A DNA stretch of 64,000 bases from Halichoerus grypus (taxonomy: Eukaryota > Chordata > Mammalia > Carnivora > Phocidae): the NCBI RefSeq assembly GCF_964656455.1, contig NC_135716.1, positions 105,184,389 through 105,248,388 of the forward strand. Direction: 5' to 3'. Positions 1 through 12,664 of this stretch are shown piece by piece; positions within the stretch are counted from its first letter, which is position 1; each line of letters starts with the position of its first letter. The notes below the pieces were generated by a model that was not told the DNA's origin, did no database searches, and saw only the letters and a program-made list of their open reading frames with translations. The position numbers and the translations under genes were made by a program.

Positions 1-23
1 TCTTTTTTCTCCCCATCTTTGTT

Positions 24-222
24 TTTTTTTTTTAACATTTTTTAAAGATTTTATTTATTTATTTGACGGAGAGAGAGAGAGCACAAGCAGGGGGAGCAGC
101 AGAGGGAGAGGGAGAAGCAGACCCGCCAAGCAGGGAGCCCGATGTGGGGCTCGATCCCAGGACCCTGAGATCACAACCTGAGCCGAAGGCAGACGCTTAA
201 CAACTGAGCCACCTACGTGCCC
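24..222 (-). mobile_element. CAN SINE (tRNA-derived), full length
   Basis: Read on the minus strand: tRNA-like head GTAGGTGGCTCAG, B-box region GATCGAGCCCC, CT-rich middle, AAATAAATAAAATC tail. Target-site duplication CTCCCCATCTTTGTT at 9-23 and 223-237. This is the SINE type that recurs throughout the window. Confidence 0.95.
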
Positions 223-1560
223 CTCCCCATCTTTGTTATAAAAGGAAAAAAATCCTCATGAGACATGTTGCCATTTTGAAGTTTAGGTATGTATGTATAT
301 ACTATTTGTGTGTGTATCAGAAGTCACATTTAGAAATGTTCTCTGTAAGTTACACTTAAACCATTTTAGTTGGTAAATGCCAACAACATCATGGTTTGTT
401 TCATAAGACCTCTCTTTACTTTGAAACCGTGTCCTCTGTTTCTTCATTTTCTCTAAAAACCACACAGGATGATGAGGAAATAAAGTGAGAGAAGTATGCT
501 GAATTATACATACAACAAACTATGCTAAATATCATTTATTAAATGATATATAGAATTTCATGGTACAAGGCGTAGGATCGTCTGAAATTGACCCTGAGAG
601 CTCATTCTTGGTTACCTGAACCACTGGGCCTTTGGAACCAGGAATACCTTTCAATCAGTGGGAGAAGCCACACTTGAACCCAGTGTCTATAAGACTATGG
701 CATTATCTTACCCTATTGCAAGAACTACAACTTCGTATGGTCTCCACTGTCATTGGATGCTGGGCAGCTAGCATTCACAGTCACTTCCTCTAAATAGATA
801 GCATGCAATCCAGACTGCCTAACATTTAAGTTGTCTGCTTATGTCTTCTGAGAAGTTTGCTATCATGCTTGCCCTATAAGAAAGAAGAGCAACAGTGGGG
901 AGGGGTCTTTTTCCTGGAATACTGGACTGAGTGTCCTTCAGATGGCCTGGGCCCCTGCATATTTCTTCATGGGAAAAATGGTAGGATCGAAGGACCTGTG
1001 ACTTTTGTTGCTGATTGCTTGAGTTTTCGCAGTAAAACCTATTTTTTTTTTAACCCTTACAGTATGATATTGTAAAATTTACCCTGAGCTCTGGTGAACC
1101 TCAGGTGGCCACCACAAAAGGACCCATCTTGCACAGCACATCAAAGCTTTGCTCTGCATACCTTGCTTTGGGCAGTTTGTATCTCAGTTTGCATATTTGT
1201 AACAGGGATTGAAGTCACTGGTCACGGTCATGTTTTGCCTTGGACAAAATGTCCTCCTATTTGTGTCTGTTAACTCGCTCATTTTCTTCTCAGCCATCTA
1301 CCTCCCTTATTCACATATCTCCTTGCCCAGCTAAGATGCCATGATGTATTTGTTCAATAATACTTCTGCTAGCTCCCTACACTCCCTTCCCCTTCTGTCT
1401 TCTTTGTGGCATCTGCCAAGGCTGCAGTCATCGATAAACCAACTGCTTTCTCTACATCTATGCCTGAGCAGCCAAGCACTGCTGGAGAGAGTTACACAAT
1501 AGGGCATGTTGATTTTACAGAAAATTAATTAAAATAACTTCAAACTGTATACCAACCCTG
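223..1560. other. Intergenic, no gene or repeat recognised
   Basis: Unique-looking A+T-rich sequence. The short open frames here lack start context, length or any recognisable domain. Confidence 0.6.
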
Positions 1561-1599
1561 AAATGATTCTCAGTCAGTCTCTCTCCCATTTTCCATAAG

Positions 1600-2137
1600 G
1601 ATTATTTCAAGCCTCCTCAAACCTTCCTCTCATCTGCTATGATTCTCAGAAGGTGATCTTGACTTTCATTTTATAGAGACAATAGAAGCTGTTAAATGGG
1701 AACTCCATCACCTGTCCCATTTCCAGCACACATGACCCTAACTGCATCTCTGTCCATACTATTCCATTTCCCTTCTGTTACAATATGGGTATAATTATTT
1801 CTCCTCAGGCTAAATCCTCCTCTACTGCTTTTATTTTACATCCTCTCACCTTCTAAGGTACCCGAAGTTATGGATTATCTTTTCTCTAATCTGAATATTC
1901 ATACTCTCTCTCAGTTGAAGCTTTTAAAAAGGCTCAAGTTTTTCCCCAACTAAGAGAAAGACATAGAGAGAAGAAAGAAAATCCTCACCTGATGCCTTCA
2001 TTCTTTTAGCTACTGCCCTAGTTCCTCTTTACAGACAAATTTTTGAAAAATTGTCTCTATGTACTATTTCTATTTCTCTCCCACTAACAATCTCTAAACC
2101 ATCTTCAAGCTAATTTTGTCCTATATTACTCTATCTC
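1600..2137 (+). repeat. L2-like LINE fragment, 5' segment
   Basis: Pyrimidine-rich degenerate sequence with the L2 reverse-transcriptase pattern, notably TTAGCTACTGCCCTAGTTCC and CAAATTTTTGAAAAATTGTC near 2010-2060. It continues after the MER20 insertion. The left edge is uncertain. Confidence 0.55.
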
Positions 2138-2362
2138 AGGATTTCTTAACCTTGGCATTATTGGCATTTTAGGCTGAATCAGTCCTTTATGTATGTGGTA
2201 CCATCCTGTACATTTAGGATGTTTAGTTAGCAGCATTCCTGTCTTCATTCACTAGATGCCAGGAGCAGCCTTCTCTCTCCAGCTGTGACAACCAAAAATG
2301 TCTTTAGACATCGTCAAATGACCTCTGTGAGGCAAAATTGCCTCTGGTTAGGAATCATTACT
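2138..2362 (+). mobile_element. MER20-like hAT-Charlie DNA transposon
   Basis: Matches the remembered MER20 layout: TTCTTAACCTTGGCATTATT start, GGATGTTTAG...GCAGCATTCCTG middle, ACAACCAAAAATGTCT, and GGTTAGGAATCATTAC terminal repeat. It interrupts an L2. Confidence 0.8.
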
Positions 2363-2745
2363 CTATCCCCATGGCGCCGGTTAAGGTTACTGATTACTTT
2401 CATGATGCTAAATTTCATTTTTTATCTGACTTGAAATCACAGTGGCATCTGACACTGTTAACCTCTCCCTTCCTGAGACAACATTTTTCTCTAACCTCCA
2501 ATGACTTAATATTTTCTTATCTCCCAAATTGTTTGTTTGTTTCTTTCTCTTTCTTCCTCTCTCTCCCTCCCCCCACCCTTCTCTCTCTCTTTCTTTAAAT
2601 CTCCTTTGCAGGTTCATCCTTTGCCAATGGATAATTAAATGTTGGCATTCTCTTCTTACTCAGCTCTCTTTCTGGGGACTCTCATCCCCATCCAAGGCTT
2701 TAGTTTCCATATTTATACTTCTGTTTCCAGCTATAAGGAACTAGC
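2363..2745 (+). repeat. L2-like LINE fragment, 3' continuation
   Basis: Continues the L2 frame after MER20 (AAGGTTACTGATTACTTTCA, then CAGTGGCATCTGACACTGTT, then GGACTCTCATCCC). A CT-rich simple stretch occupies about 2525-2600. Confidence 0.55.
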
Positions 2746-2911
2746 TTCAGTATGGTGAACAGGCCAACCTCCCCACCAACAGCAACAAAAAAGCTGGAGA
2801 CAATAGTTTATCCATAGCTTGTGAGTCTTATCTCTGTGTGGTAGCCTTGTCCTTTAGAGAAAAAAGAAATCTCCTAGTTTTACCTTTTGAAAGGTAAGAA
2901 AATTAGTTCTT

Positions 2912-3115
2912 TTTTTAAAAAAGATTTTATTTATTTACTTATTTGAGAGAGTGAGAAAGAGAGAGAGAGAGAAAGAAAGAGAGAGAAAAGAGAGAAAGGG
3001 AGAAGCAGAATCTTGCTGAGCAGAGAACCCAACGTGGGGCTCGATCCTAGGACTCCAAGATCATGACCTGAGCCGAAGGCAGATACTTAACCAACTGAGC
3101 CATCCAGGAACCCCA
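2912..3115 (-). mobile_element. CAN SINE with expanded GA tract
   Basis: Complete copy; the CT-rich middle is enlarged to a long GA run on the + strand (about 2943-3000). Duplication ATTAGTTCTT at 2902-2911 and 3120-3129. Confidence 0.92.
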
Positions 3116-3164
3116 GAACATTAGTTCTTAATGAAAATAATACAGATAAAGATGGAAATGATGT

Positions 3165-3520
3165 TTCTTAAATTGGCCTAGAAGGGCCTGAATAATCTGC
3201 CTCCACCCCTGCCTCTCACCCCTGTACCCTCCCTAACCTCATCCTCCATCATCATCCCTCTTGTATTCCTACTCAAGGCAGCCGGCCGTGGTTCAGTCAT
3301 TTGCTCATGCTCCACCACAGGATTCTTCTGCCTAGAATGCTGCTCTTGCTCACCTCTACCTACTTAACTCATCCTTTGGGTCTTACCTCAAGCAGACTTC
3401 CTCAGGCAGCCTTCCCTGACGTTCCTACCAGTGCCAATCCCCCATTATGGAGGCCTTTAATGGTCCCCAAACATCTCCTTATGGCATGGCACAGGAGCAG
3501 TTTTCCATCTACTTGTGTGG
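3165..3520 (+). repeat. L2 3' region fragment
   Basis: L2-type text such as TGCCTAGAATGCTGCTCTTG and GGCAGCCTTCCCTGACGTTC (3407-3426). Ends where a MIR starts. Confidence 0.55.
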
Positions 3521-3715
3521 TTAATGAGGCAGCAGAATACAGTTGAGTGGTTAAGAGCAGGGATTTTGGAGCCAAGAGTTTGCTCATCTTTAAAATGGGG
3601 ATAGTAATAGAACCTACCTGTAAGGGTTGTTGTGAGTCTTGAATGATTAGTGTATGTACATTGTTTAGAATGGTGCCTGGAAGATAGTAAGCATATGTAA
3701 ATGTCTGCTGTAGTT
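3520..3715 (+). repeat. MIR SINE
   Basis: GAGTGGTTAAGAGCAGGGAT head, TTTAAAATGGGGATAGTAAT core and GGTTGTTGTGAGTCTTGAAT, GAATGGTGCCTGGAAGATAG tail, in MIR order; part of the core is lost. Confidence 0.85.
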
Positions 3716-4092
3716 TTAAAAAAATTAATTATCATCTGTCTCTCCCACTATTTTTGCTCATCAATTTTTACTCAGTGCCAACACAGTTTATGGCACATGG
3801 CAGGCCTGTGGTAACTGCCAGAGTAATGTATAAATTAAAGTGTGTGGAAAAAGAAATGCTGTATAAATGCAAAGCACATTTGTATAGATGAAAAAATAGA
3901 GATTCTGCATTTTGTTTTTAAAATGATTCTACTATAGTCATTCACTGTTTCCATTTGCACAATCTAAGCTAAGAGGAAAATAGGTGATTTCTTAATTTTA
4001 GGAGAATTTAAATAATATTTTATGCTGGTTGAGTTCAGTATAACAAAATCATTGAAGTCAGAGTCATTGAGTTAAAATATTATAAATTTGAT

Positions 4093-4277
4093 GGGGCACC
4101 TAGGTGGCTCAGTCAGTTAAACGTGCAATTCTTGATTTTGGCTCAGGTCATGATCTCAGGCCCCATGTTGGGCTCTGTGATGAGCGTGGAGTTTCTCTCT
4201 CTCTCTCTCTCTCTCTCCCTCTGCCCCTCCCCCCACTCACATACACTCTCTCTCTCAAAAAAAAAAAAAAACTAAAA
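4093..4277 (+). mobile_element. CAN SINE, older subtype
   Basis: Head GGGGCACCTAGGTGGCTCAG, CT microsatellite (4195-4216), A-rich tail. Flanked by TATTATAAATTTGA / AATTATAAATTTGA. The TTGATTTTGGCTCAGG variant in the body is typical of older members. Confidence 0.9.
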
Positions 4278-4689
4278 AAATTATAAATTTGAAATTTATA
4301 TCCGAATTCAAATTCCTATATTAAATACATAAGAAGTAGATATAACTTTCCATAACAGACAATGAAAACAAACATCAGTCTTGGAGGTTAAGGCTTACAT
4401 AACAATGAATTATTTTAGCTTTTAAATGATCACACAAGATTTTGTAAACAAATTTTCACACTCGATTTTTTTGATGACAAGATATTAAGTAAATATGAAT
4501 CTGACAAGAAAACTTGGCTCTGTAAGCATGCAAATGAGATTATGTATCTGGCACAGAAGTCACTGGATTCTTTGAATCATTATGAATTATTAGATTAATA
4601 ATTTGAGAAATAACCATGCTACATGAACAATGATAATTCAGTGCAAAAAATCTAAAGCCATGAAGAGATATTTATAAAGTAGTATATTA

Positions 4690-5075
4690 CCATCTGTAAT
4701 AGTGAACTCAGGCTGCCATAACAAAATACCACAGATTAGGTGGCTTAAACAACAGAAATATATTTCTCTCAGTTCTGGAGGCTGGGAAGTCCAAGATCAA
4801 GATGCCAACTGATTTTATTCCTGGTGAGAGCTCTTCTCCTAGTTTGTAGGCAGCTACCTCTCACTGTGTCATCACGTGGCAGAGAGAGAGAGAGAGAGCT
4901 CAGGGCTCTCTTCTTATAAGGGTACCAGTTCCATCAGATTAGGGCCCTACCCTTATGACCTCATTTAACTTTTATCACCTCCTCACAGGCCTTATCCCTA
5001 GATACAGTCACATTGGGGGTCAGGGCTCAGCATATGAATTTTGAGGGGACATAAACATTTAGTCCATAACTCCAT
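4690..5075 (-). repeat. MaLR LTR (MLT1/MST-like)
   Basis: Reverse strand of the ERVL-MaLR layout: GCTGCCATAACAAAATACCA, GGTGGCTTAAACAACAGAAA, CAGTTCTGGAGGCTGGGAAG, ATTAGGGCCCTACCCTTATG and CAGTCACATTGGGGGTCAGG in order. Confidence 0.8.
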
Positions 5076-6108
5076 TCAAAAGAAGGAGAGAATATGATTT
5101 GGGTGAATATGCCAAAAATCTTTAGAGGAAGAGGCTTTTAGGATTGACTTCACAGAGTTTGGGCTTGCAGAGTTGGAAGGGAAATTATGCCATGATCTAA
5201 ATATTATATGTGTAAAGCAGAAGGAATATAGGATTTGTGTAGGGCTAGTGAGAATTTGATTGGTCTCCTAGTATGTGAGAGGGAAATGAATGGAAAGTAG
5301 GTGACTTTTAAGTCATTGAATAATTCAAATGATGAGCTGTGGAGTTTGTACTTTATTTCATGAGCAAGAGGGACCCATACTTTTAAAAAGGAGTGATATG
5401 ATCAGAGCTGTCCTCACAGTATATTAATCTGAGAGAGACTTATTAAGGAGCTAAAATTGGTAGCTTAGTGCTGGTCTGGTAAGGAGGTTGTATTAATAGT
5501 CAGGAAGGAGGTAGTGAGAGCCGAATCCATCGTAGTGGTATCAGGTACTTACCTATGAGTCAAACATTGACTCTTCCTCAATAAGACAGGTTTCTAGTGG
5601 TGAAACATACAAATAAACTAATAATTACAATATAATGGGATAAGTGCTAGGATAAGATTCAATTCACTAGTAGTATTTAATAATTCTAAACTTGTATATA
5701 CCTAATTAAAATATTCAATATTTACAAAGCAAAAATGGATAGAACTACAGGGAGAGGTTGACAAATCCTCAATCACAGTGGAATATTTCAACTCATATCT
5801 CAAAATTAATGATAGGCTAAGCAGACAAAATAGTAATAAAGATATAGAAACTTTGAATAACGCCAAGTGACTGTATTGATGTTGGCTCAAATCAGAAAAC
5901 AGTATAGGCCCAGAGAATAATGTATGCAACAACTAGAGAATATGCCTTGATGCTCTTTCTCCTTTCCGCAAATTCTCTTTCACCATCACCATTTTTCCAT
6001 TTTTCAAAAGAAAGGAATACCTCTTCTCCATCCCAGATTTCCCATGATGCATCATCTCGGGGCATACAAACTTCAGAGGTCCAATACTGGCGTCGGAGAA
6101 TTCTCTCT
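5076..6108. other. Intergenic, mostly unique
   Basis: No gene. AT-rich; the segment 5280-5420 faintly resembles old LINE debris but cannot be assigned. Confidence 0.5.
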
Positions 6109-6121
6109 TAATCATAAACCT

Positions 6122-6331
6122 TGGGCCCCTGGGTGGCTCAGTTGATTAAGCAGCTGCCTTTGGCTCAGGTCATGATCCTGGAGTCTTGGGATGGAGTCCT
6201 GCATCAGGCTCCCTGCTCGGCGGGGAATCTGCTTCTCCCTCTTACCCTTCCCCCTCTTGTGCGTGCCCTTTCTTTCTCTCTCTCTCTCTTTCTCTCTCTC
6301 TCTCAAATAAATAAATAAAATCTTTAAAAAA
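6122..6331 (+). mobile_element. CAN SINE
   Basis: Full copy with head GGGCCCCTGGGTGGCTCAGT and a TCTC-rich middle. Duplication AATCATAAACCTT at 6109-6121 and 6332-6344. Confidence 0.95.
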
Positions 6332-6344
6332 AATCATAAACCTT

Positions 6345-9300
6345 TCATAGGTCATTGTCTTTTCCTGTCTTATATGAATGTCTGTTAAGGGTGAGTCATG
6401 ACATTAGGAAAGCGGTGATTTGACTGGTGTTGGGGTATTCCAAATTCAGTAATATGGCACAGTGGGACTGATGACAGTTTTTGTTTAACTGCCTCACCTC
6501 TTTCATATTCATATTTTGTCATAATGAGTTACTGCTGAGGGAGTCACACACACTCGCTCCGGTGGGTCAGAGAGGCAGGCAGCAAGACCAGGGGTGCTGT
6601 AGCCCCCATGCTGTGCCTGTCGCCTGGCCAGTCAGAGGGCTGGAGTCGCCAAGGGCTTCCCCTGGTGAGAAGCACCTCCTGAATAAGAAACTGGGAGAAA
6701 ATGATAGATACGGTTTCACCAATAATTACCAATCATGATGAAACAGAAAGAAGCTTTTCTTAACTATTAATAATAAAAAGAAAATGTATCAACTATGTTG
6801 AAGAAAGGTCTCGGTTTTCTATTTTTCCCAGAGAAAATGGTATAAAAAGGCATTGCCATTTGAAGGGGTGATTAAAAGTATCAGCCCAAAACTGTAGAAG
6901 AAGTGTTACAGAGATATGTTAAGAAGGATATTTTCTGTTCTTCTAGGTCATATGATGTTTGTGGACTTTATCATCCTTTTAAAATTTATAATTTGTTGTG
7001 ATTTTATTCTTGTATTACAAAAATATTTACTTTTATACTTATTCTTTAAAGTGATAATATTGTATTCTTTTTTTTAAAGAGGTCTGCACCTCAAGCTATA
7101 TTTGAACAAGACCTAAATCCCTCCCCAGACCTGATATTTTTTCTCTATCTTTCTTTCTGTCTGTTTCTCTCATCATTGCTTTTCATGTTCTTAAAAGCAG
7201 GACCTATACTAATATATATGGGATGTAGAGCAAAGTATTCCAAAAATATCACCTAGGATATAGTGCCCTAAATTTTAGAAAAATGGCTTTATTAAGTTAA
7301 GATTAAGTCCTGCCTCTCCAATGTTAATATGTTGTCTTAATTATTAGATGTAAAATAAATACTTAATATATTTTCAGTTTTGCAAACAGTACTTCTTGTG
7401 TATAAGAACAAGATTTTTTTTAAGTACAAGAGGTACAGATAAAAAATAGGAATAGCTAAATCCTGACTTATTCTAGCAATAAAGTAATATTAACCCATGG
7501 ATAAATAAACCTTCAAACATATTTAAAAATATTAGGTGGTCAACTTAAACATCTGTGGATACACAGCTTTTCACATTACCTTTAAGGGCATGCAAGCACA
7601 AACATTTGGAGACAACTGATCTGGACAAATAACTATGGAAGGCTATATAAATCAATCATGCAACTCCTTGAAGGGAGCCACCATCTATTTTTAACTGTAC
7701 TGTTGGCAGATTTCAGCAGACAGCTGTATCAGACGGAGAGAGGCTGCCGGACAGTGTGGAAGGACACTGTGTTGGCCCACTTATTTTCAGTTGTGAAACC
7801 TTCTTTTCAAATCCTAGTATTTAGAAGATGCAATTGAGACTAACATTTTTTATAGTTTGGGGTGGAAATAACTCCCATTAGTGCTACATAATAGGTAGCA
7901 TGGTGGTAAAATCCATGAGATTGGGTGTGAGCTCCACTGAAATGCAGGTAGAAAAGAGAAAAGGTTCATAATGTCAGCCCTGGGGGCACTGCGACACTGA
8001 GAGGTGGGGATTAAAAAACCAAACCAAAACAGGAGAAGGGAACTGAGATGGAACAACCAGGGCAGAGTTTGGAGGAAAAACAGGAGAGCAGGGCATGCTG
8101 GATGAGAAGTGAAGAAAGGGTTTCTGGGAGGGGAGTGAGGGATGTGCTGCTGATGGGTCCGCAAGAACGGAGATGTAATTGGTGACCCAATGAACCCAGT
8201 TCGTGGGGTTGAGTATCTGATAGGTGGAAGAAAAAAGGAACCAAGGATGCTGGTAAGACAGCCCTTTCAAGGAGGTTTGCCTTAAGAAGGAGCAGAGAAA
8301 AGATGTGGTAGCTAGAAGAGGAGTGTGCCGTTAGGACCCTCTTCTTTGTTTTTAATATCAGAGGAAGAACCGTGTGTCTATTTACCATCAGTGGGACTCA
8401 GTGGAGAGGTAAAAAGTGATGATGTAGGAGAGAAAAGGGGAATGTATCAGTCTAGATTGGGGCAAGAAGCAGATGGTGGGCACATTGGATAATTTGGAGT
8501 TTTAAAAGGGATTATTTATTTACAAAATTATGGTCAGAGTATAAGGAAAACAAAGGGATAGTGCAGTACCCTGGGGTAAGTTACAGATTGGTATTAATAC
8601 CAATTAGGGGAGGGGGAAAAGTTACCAGAATCCAGAAAAAGGGAGCTGTGTAGACAGACCTACGTGTGCCATTTGGTGGATGGACTAAGCCAGCTCATAG
8701 AGAGAGAGCTGGGAAAATAAATGCCCCTCCCTCCACTTTCCTCCCTCCTGTTACATCCCAAGTCCTTTCCTGGGCACCCCATCCTTCTCACTGGACAGAA
8801 AAGTCTGGAAACTGGAGGGCAGGGGAACCTGTTGATTCAGGGCAGACTCTCTGGCAGAGAATGGGACAAGGGAAGGAGGAAAATGGATCTGAAGGGGCAA
8901 ACAGAAAATTCTGCACAGGAAGAATGGCAGAATTGAAATGTGACCTTGAGTGAGAGAAGGAGAACCTGGTGTACAAGTGGAGGGATTAGCCATAGAGTGG
9001 GAACACCTGTGGTTCACGCTCAGGACGGGCAAGAAGGCAGAGGGCCAGAGTGCAAATGCTGGTAGGTTGTGTGATGTGATGGTAGGAGGTTAGAAATGGT
9101 CTCTGAACTTGATTGTAAAATCATCTATGGCAGGAATAATTTCCTTTTTGTCATCCTCCCAGGGTGATGAGTACAGACTTGTAACAATTGCTCATTGAAT
9201 AGTTATTATACCCAGATCCTACTCAGAACCTGCAGCAAATGTGTGGTTTTCACGTTGGCAGTGAGTTTAGTATAATATTTGTTTTTTAGCTATATAATCC

Positions 9301-9450
9301 AAATGAAATTGGGATGACCACTTGAAAGGGAAAAAAATGTCTTTTCCAATGGCGTTTTTTTTTATTTAAATAAGAAATTATAGCTGAATATGAACCAGAT
9401 GCATTTGCTCAAACATTATAATTATTGTAAGAAAATAGTTTGAGTTTGTT
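6345..9450. other. Intergenic, no gene recognised
   Basis: About 3.1 kb without a SINE, the longest SINE-free intergenic stretch in the first 14 kb. Several open frames of 60-125 codons occur around 7850-9030 on both strands, but none has recognisable domains or splice context. Possible decayed LINE text around 7900-8300 is not assignable. Confidence 0.5.
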
Positions 9451-9639
9451 ATAATCTTGTAAACCAGAGATTCTCAATCCTGGTTGTATCGGTTGTGTAC
9501 CTGAAGGCATTAGAAATTGAGCGTCTGGAGCCAAACACGGCAAGCTTAAGAGACATTTGACTGAGTATGGATCCTGTCCTGAGTATGGCTTCCCTTTTTG
9601 CTAATTCCAGTGCAATTAGTCACCACGTTCTGGTTCTAG

Positions 9640-10210
9640 GTCTGAAATGACAATTCTCTGGGCATCTGACATTTAACCTGTCCCAAACCAAACCTTCGTA
9701 TTCTCCCTAACACACTGCATTCTCTTCTCATCTTCTTACACCTTGAAATAATTCAGGATTCTGTCTCCCATCTGTACACTCAATCCATCCAATTCTGTCA
9801 GCTTAACCTTCAAAATATGTTGTCATTCAGATCCCATCATTTGTCCTGCTGTCATGCTACTCCAGCCCTCTAGATAAATATGAATCATGGATTTCATATA
9901 TATTATATATAACAGTTAGAATATGTCTTAGAGCAATCATTTAACACCATGAATCGTGAATTGTGTTGTTTCCCTGTTCACAAACCTCCGCTGGCTTCCC
10001 ATCACACCCAGAGTACAATCCATAGCCTTCACCGGGGCTTACCTCACCGCCCGCCACTTTTCCCCTTTCCCATCGCACTCCAATTTTCCTTGAAAACACC
10101 AAGAGTGCTCTCACTGTTTTCTCATCCTGGAGTAAGCTTTTCTCCATATTTCTGTGGGGCTCATCTTTTCAGTTAACTCACATCTTTGCTCACATTATTA
10201 ACTCCTCAAA
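9640..10210 (+). repeat. L2-like LINE fragment
   Basis: Contains the L2 3' signature CTCCGCTGGCTTCCCATCAC followed by CCCAGAGTACAATCCATAG (about 9987-10025). The left boundary is soft. Confidence 0.6.
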
Positions 10211-11190
10211 CAATCGATTGCATGCGATTGTGGTTTGCATGGGCATATAGTTGGCAGAGGATAATATTAGCATTTATCATTCCTCCAAGATTAGCTAACT
10301 ATTTGTCATCTCCATGACTGTTCAGGTTTCATAAGGCACTTTCAACTTTCTACCTCTTTGGCTGTTCTTTTAACACAAAGAAATTTCTGTATAGTATGTG
10401 TGTAAATATATGAATATGTTTGTGGGCATGTATATATAGCACTAATTCTTTCTCCTTAACGTCTCTCATTTGTAGAAATAATATTCCCCATTTTATTTGA
10501 TACTTTTCTTCCCCTGGGATTTCTCAGTAGTGTCAGTTCTGAGCTAGACTGGCTCTACATAAGACCAAATATGATACTTTTAATTAATGTTGTGCTGACT
10601 CGTTTGGCTGTTAGTACTTGAGAGGAGAAGTCTTTATAAGTATGTATTTCAGGACAGCTTATTCCTTCTCCCTGAGACCCTTACCACTGTTCTAGGAATT
10701 GTGGAAAGAATACAGTGAACTGTCTGGGTCCTCACTCTTCAGGGGTAGTGCTTTATGGATAGTGCTTTGAGGGTGGGTGGGTAGAAAGCTACTAGTTACC
10801 TCCCTCTCCTTCCAGTGATCAGACAGAAAGGAAAACATGGGTTGTCACTGAGGGAGATAAATGTGCTTTTCTGTACTCTCAGGTGCTCATAATACTTCAA
10901 ATTTCCTGACATCTACTGCCACCGTGTGGGTATTTACAATTACTGAATTCAAACTTGAGTGTTTCCCTGTTTAAGCCTGGTCCTAAGCACAGAATTTTAA
11001 GTTTGTTTTAGTGTCCTTCGGCCTCAGATTGGCTCCTGCATCCCCTCCAGCTTCCCTGTACTCTCAGAATCACAATGAGTTTCCATTATTACTTTTCTCT
11101 TCCCTTATGCTGCACTCTGTTAAAGCAGTGCTGAAGTCCTGCTGCTGATACTGTAATGACTTTTAATTTTTGATACTGCAGTTTGAGCCA
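10211..11190. other. Intergenic, nothing recognised
   Basis: No repeat family or gene identified. Confidence 0.5.
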
Positions 11191-11199
11191 GAGAGACCC

Positions 11200-11745
11200 C
11201 AAGATGATCCCCAAGGATCTCTGTTTCCTGATATTCATGCCTGTGTATCCCTTTCACCTTGAGTGTGCGTGGGACCCGTGACTAGCTTCTAACCAACAGA
11301 ATGTGGCAGAAGTGATGGGAATGACCCTTCCACAATGACATTACATGGCACTGCAACTTCCATATTGCTAGCAGACTCTCTAGATTGCCTTCTGGGCTCG
11401 CATGCATGAAGCAAGAAGCCATGTTTGGGGGTGCCCAGTGAAAAGGAACTGGGGGCCACTACAGGCTGTCAGCGGGCAAGAAACGGAGGCGCCAATCCAA
11501 CAGGACATAGCCAGTTGAATCCTGCCAACGACCACGTGAACCTGGGAGCAGATGGCTCTCCAGTGGAGCTATTGGATGAGATGCTACCCAGGCTGACACC
11601 TTGACTGCAGCTTCAGGAGAGATCCTGAAGCAGAGGATGAGGTTAAGCTGTGCCCAGATTCTATGAGATAATAAATGTGTGTTGTTTTTAGTTCCTAAAT
11701 GTGTGGCCATTTTTTCTGCAGCAATAGCTAATTAATACACTGTTC
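11200..11745 (+). repeat. MLT1-type MaLR LTR
   Basis: MLT1 pattern: GTGGGACCCGTGACTAGCTT, CAACAGAATGTGGCAGAAGT, ATGACATTACATGGCACTGC, then AGATAATAAATGTGTGTTGT with the poly(A) signal and end GCAATAGCTAATTAATACAC. Confidence 0.75.
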
Positions 11746-12664
11746 TTTGGTTTTACGTATGTGACTCCCCTCCTTACAGGATTGCAATATAGGTCTTTAG
11801 AGACCATTCTTGGAAATAAATGTAATTGACAAACACCATTCTGTGCTAGAATTGTCCGTCCCCTCCTACCAAGGGGCTGTTGTGCCTGATTCCTTTAAGA
11901 TAAGTTTTCACTCAGGAAATACCTCAGCTATTCATACAGAGAGAGTTCTGTTGGAACTGCATATATAATTCCCAAATAATAGTGTGTAGGCTTAAATCCA
12001 GCAGTGGACTCAACTTAGCCAAAAGCTGAGATCACATACCTTGTCGGATAATTCATCCCCTTCCAGATGCATTATACGATTGCAGCTATGGTGATTATGA
12101 CTGATATTAAACTTATTTTTAACTTTAAAAAACGCTTCATGTCAGGGCTTCGTCATGAAACACTTGACTAAGAGTATGAAACACTTGACAGAGAGTGCTA
12201 AAAGGCAAGGGTGGGGAGAGGGAGTAACTCCCTTTATCACATACCATCAGCTTGATCCTATACTACAACCAGGACTTTTTTTTTTTTTTATAACTACACG
12301 GAATTTCATATACGTTATGGGAGAGCCAGTTGTGTTTTGTCAATGGCATGCTTCTGATGAACCAGTCTGATAAATGCAAAGGAAATTCACCTGTGGTAAC
12401 TGGTAATTTATTAACCTAAGCTGCTCCTAGTATCAACATCACCTTTTCTCATAAAACATAGAGTTTTGTAGGGGGGTGCCATCAGGATCTGCAGTTTCTA
12501 GAATTTAATTTACTCTTTTTGAAAACCAGAATAGCATTTATTCAGCTCTGGTACAGAGGCTTAAATGCATTTAAACTCAAAAAGTGCTCATAAATTATCT
12601 TGTTGGCATGATTGAAGTAAGCTTGGTTGTCAGGCATGCTCAGTTTCAACTGAAGGGCGGTGGA
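11746..12664. other. Intergenic, nothing recognised
   Basis: Includes a direct repeat of GAAACACTTGAC (near 12158 and 12178) and a 13-base T run near 12279; no gene or assignable repeat. Confidence 0.5.

Noticed and set aside
7850..9032. Cluster of overlapping open frames of 60-125 codons on both strands
   Set aside because: No domain, no splice logic, and frames on both strands over the same bases; consistent with stop-poor G+C-richer sequence.
9460..9560. Possible MER5-like element (AGAGATTCTCAATCCTGG)
   Set aside because: Only the first terminal word fits; the interior and second terminal repeat are not recognisable.
12155..12190. Short direct repeat GAAACACTTGAC…GAAACACTTGAC as the beginning of a repeat array
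   Set aside because: Only two copies, no spacing regularity beyond that; not a CRISPR or satellite.
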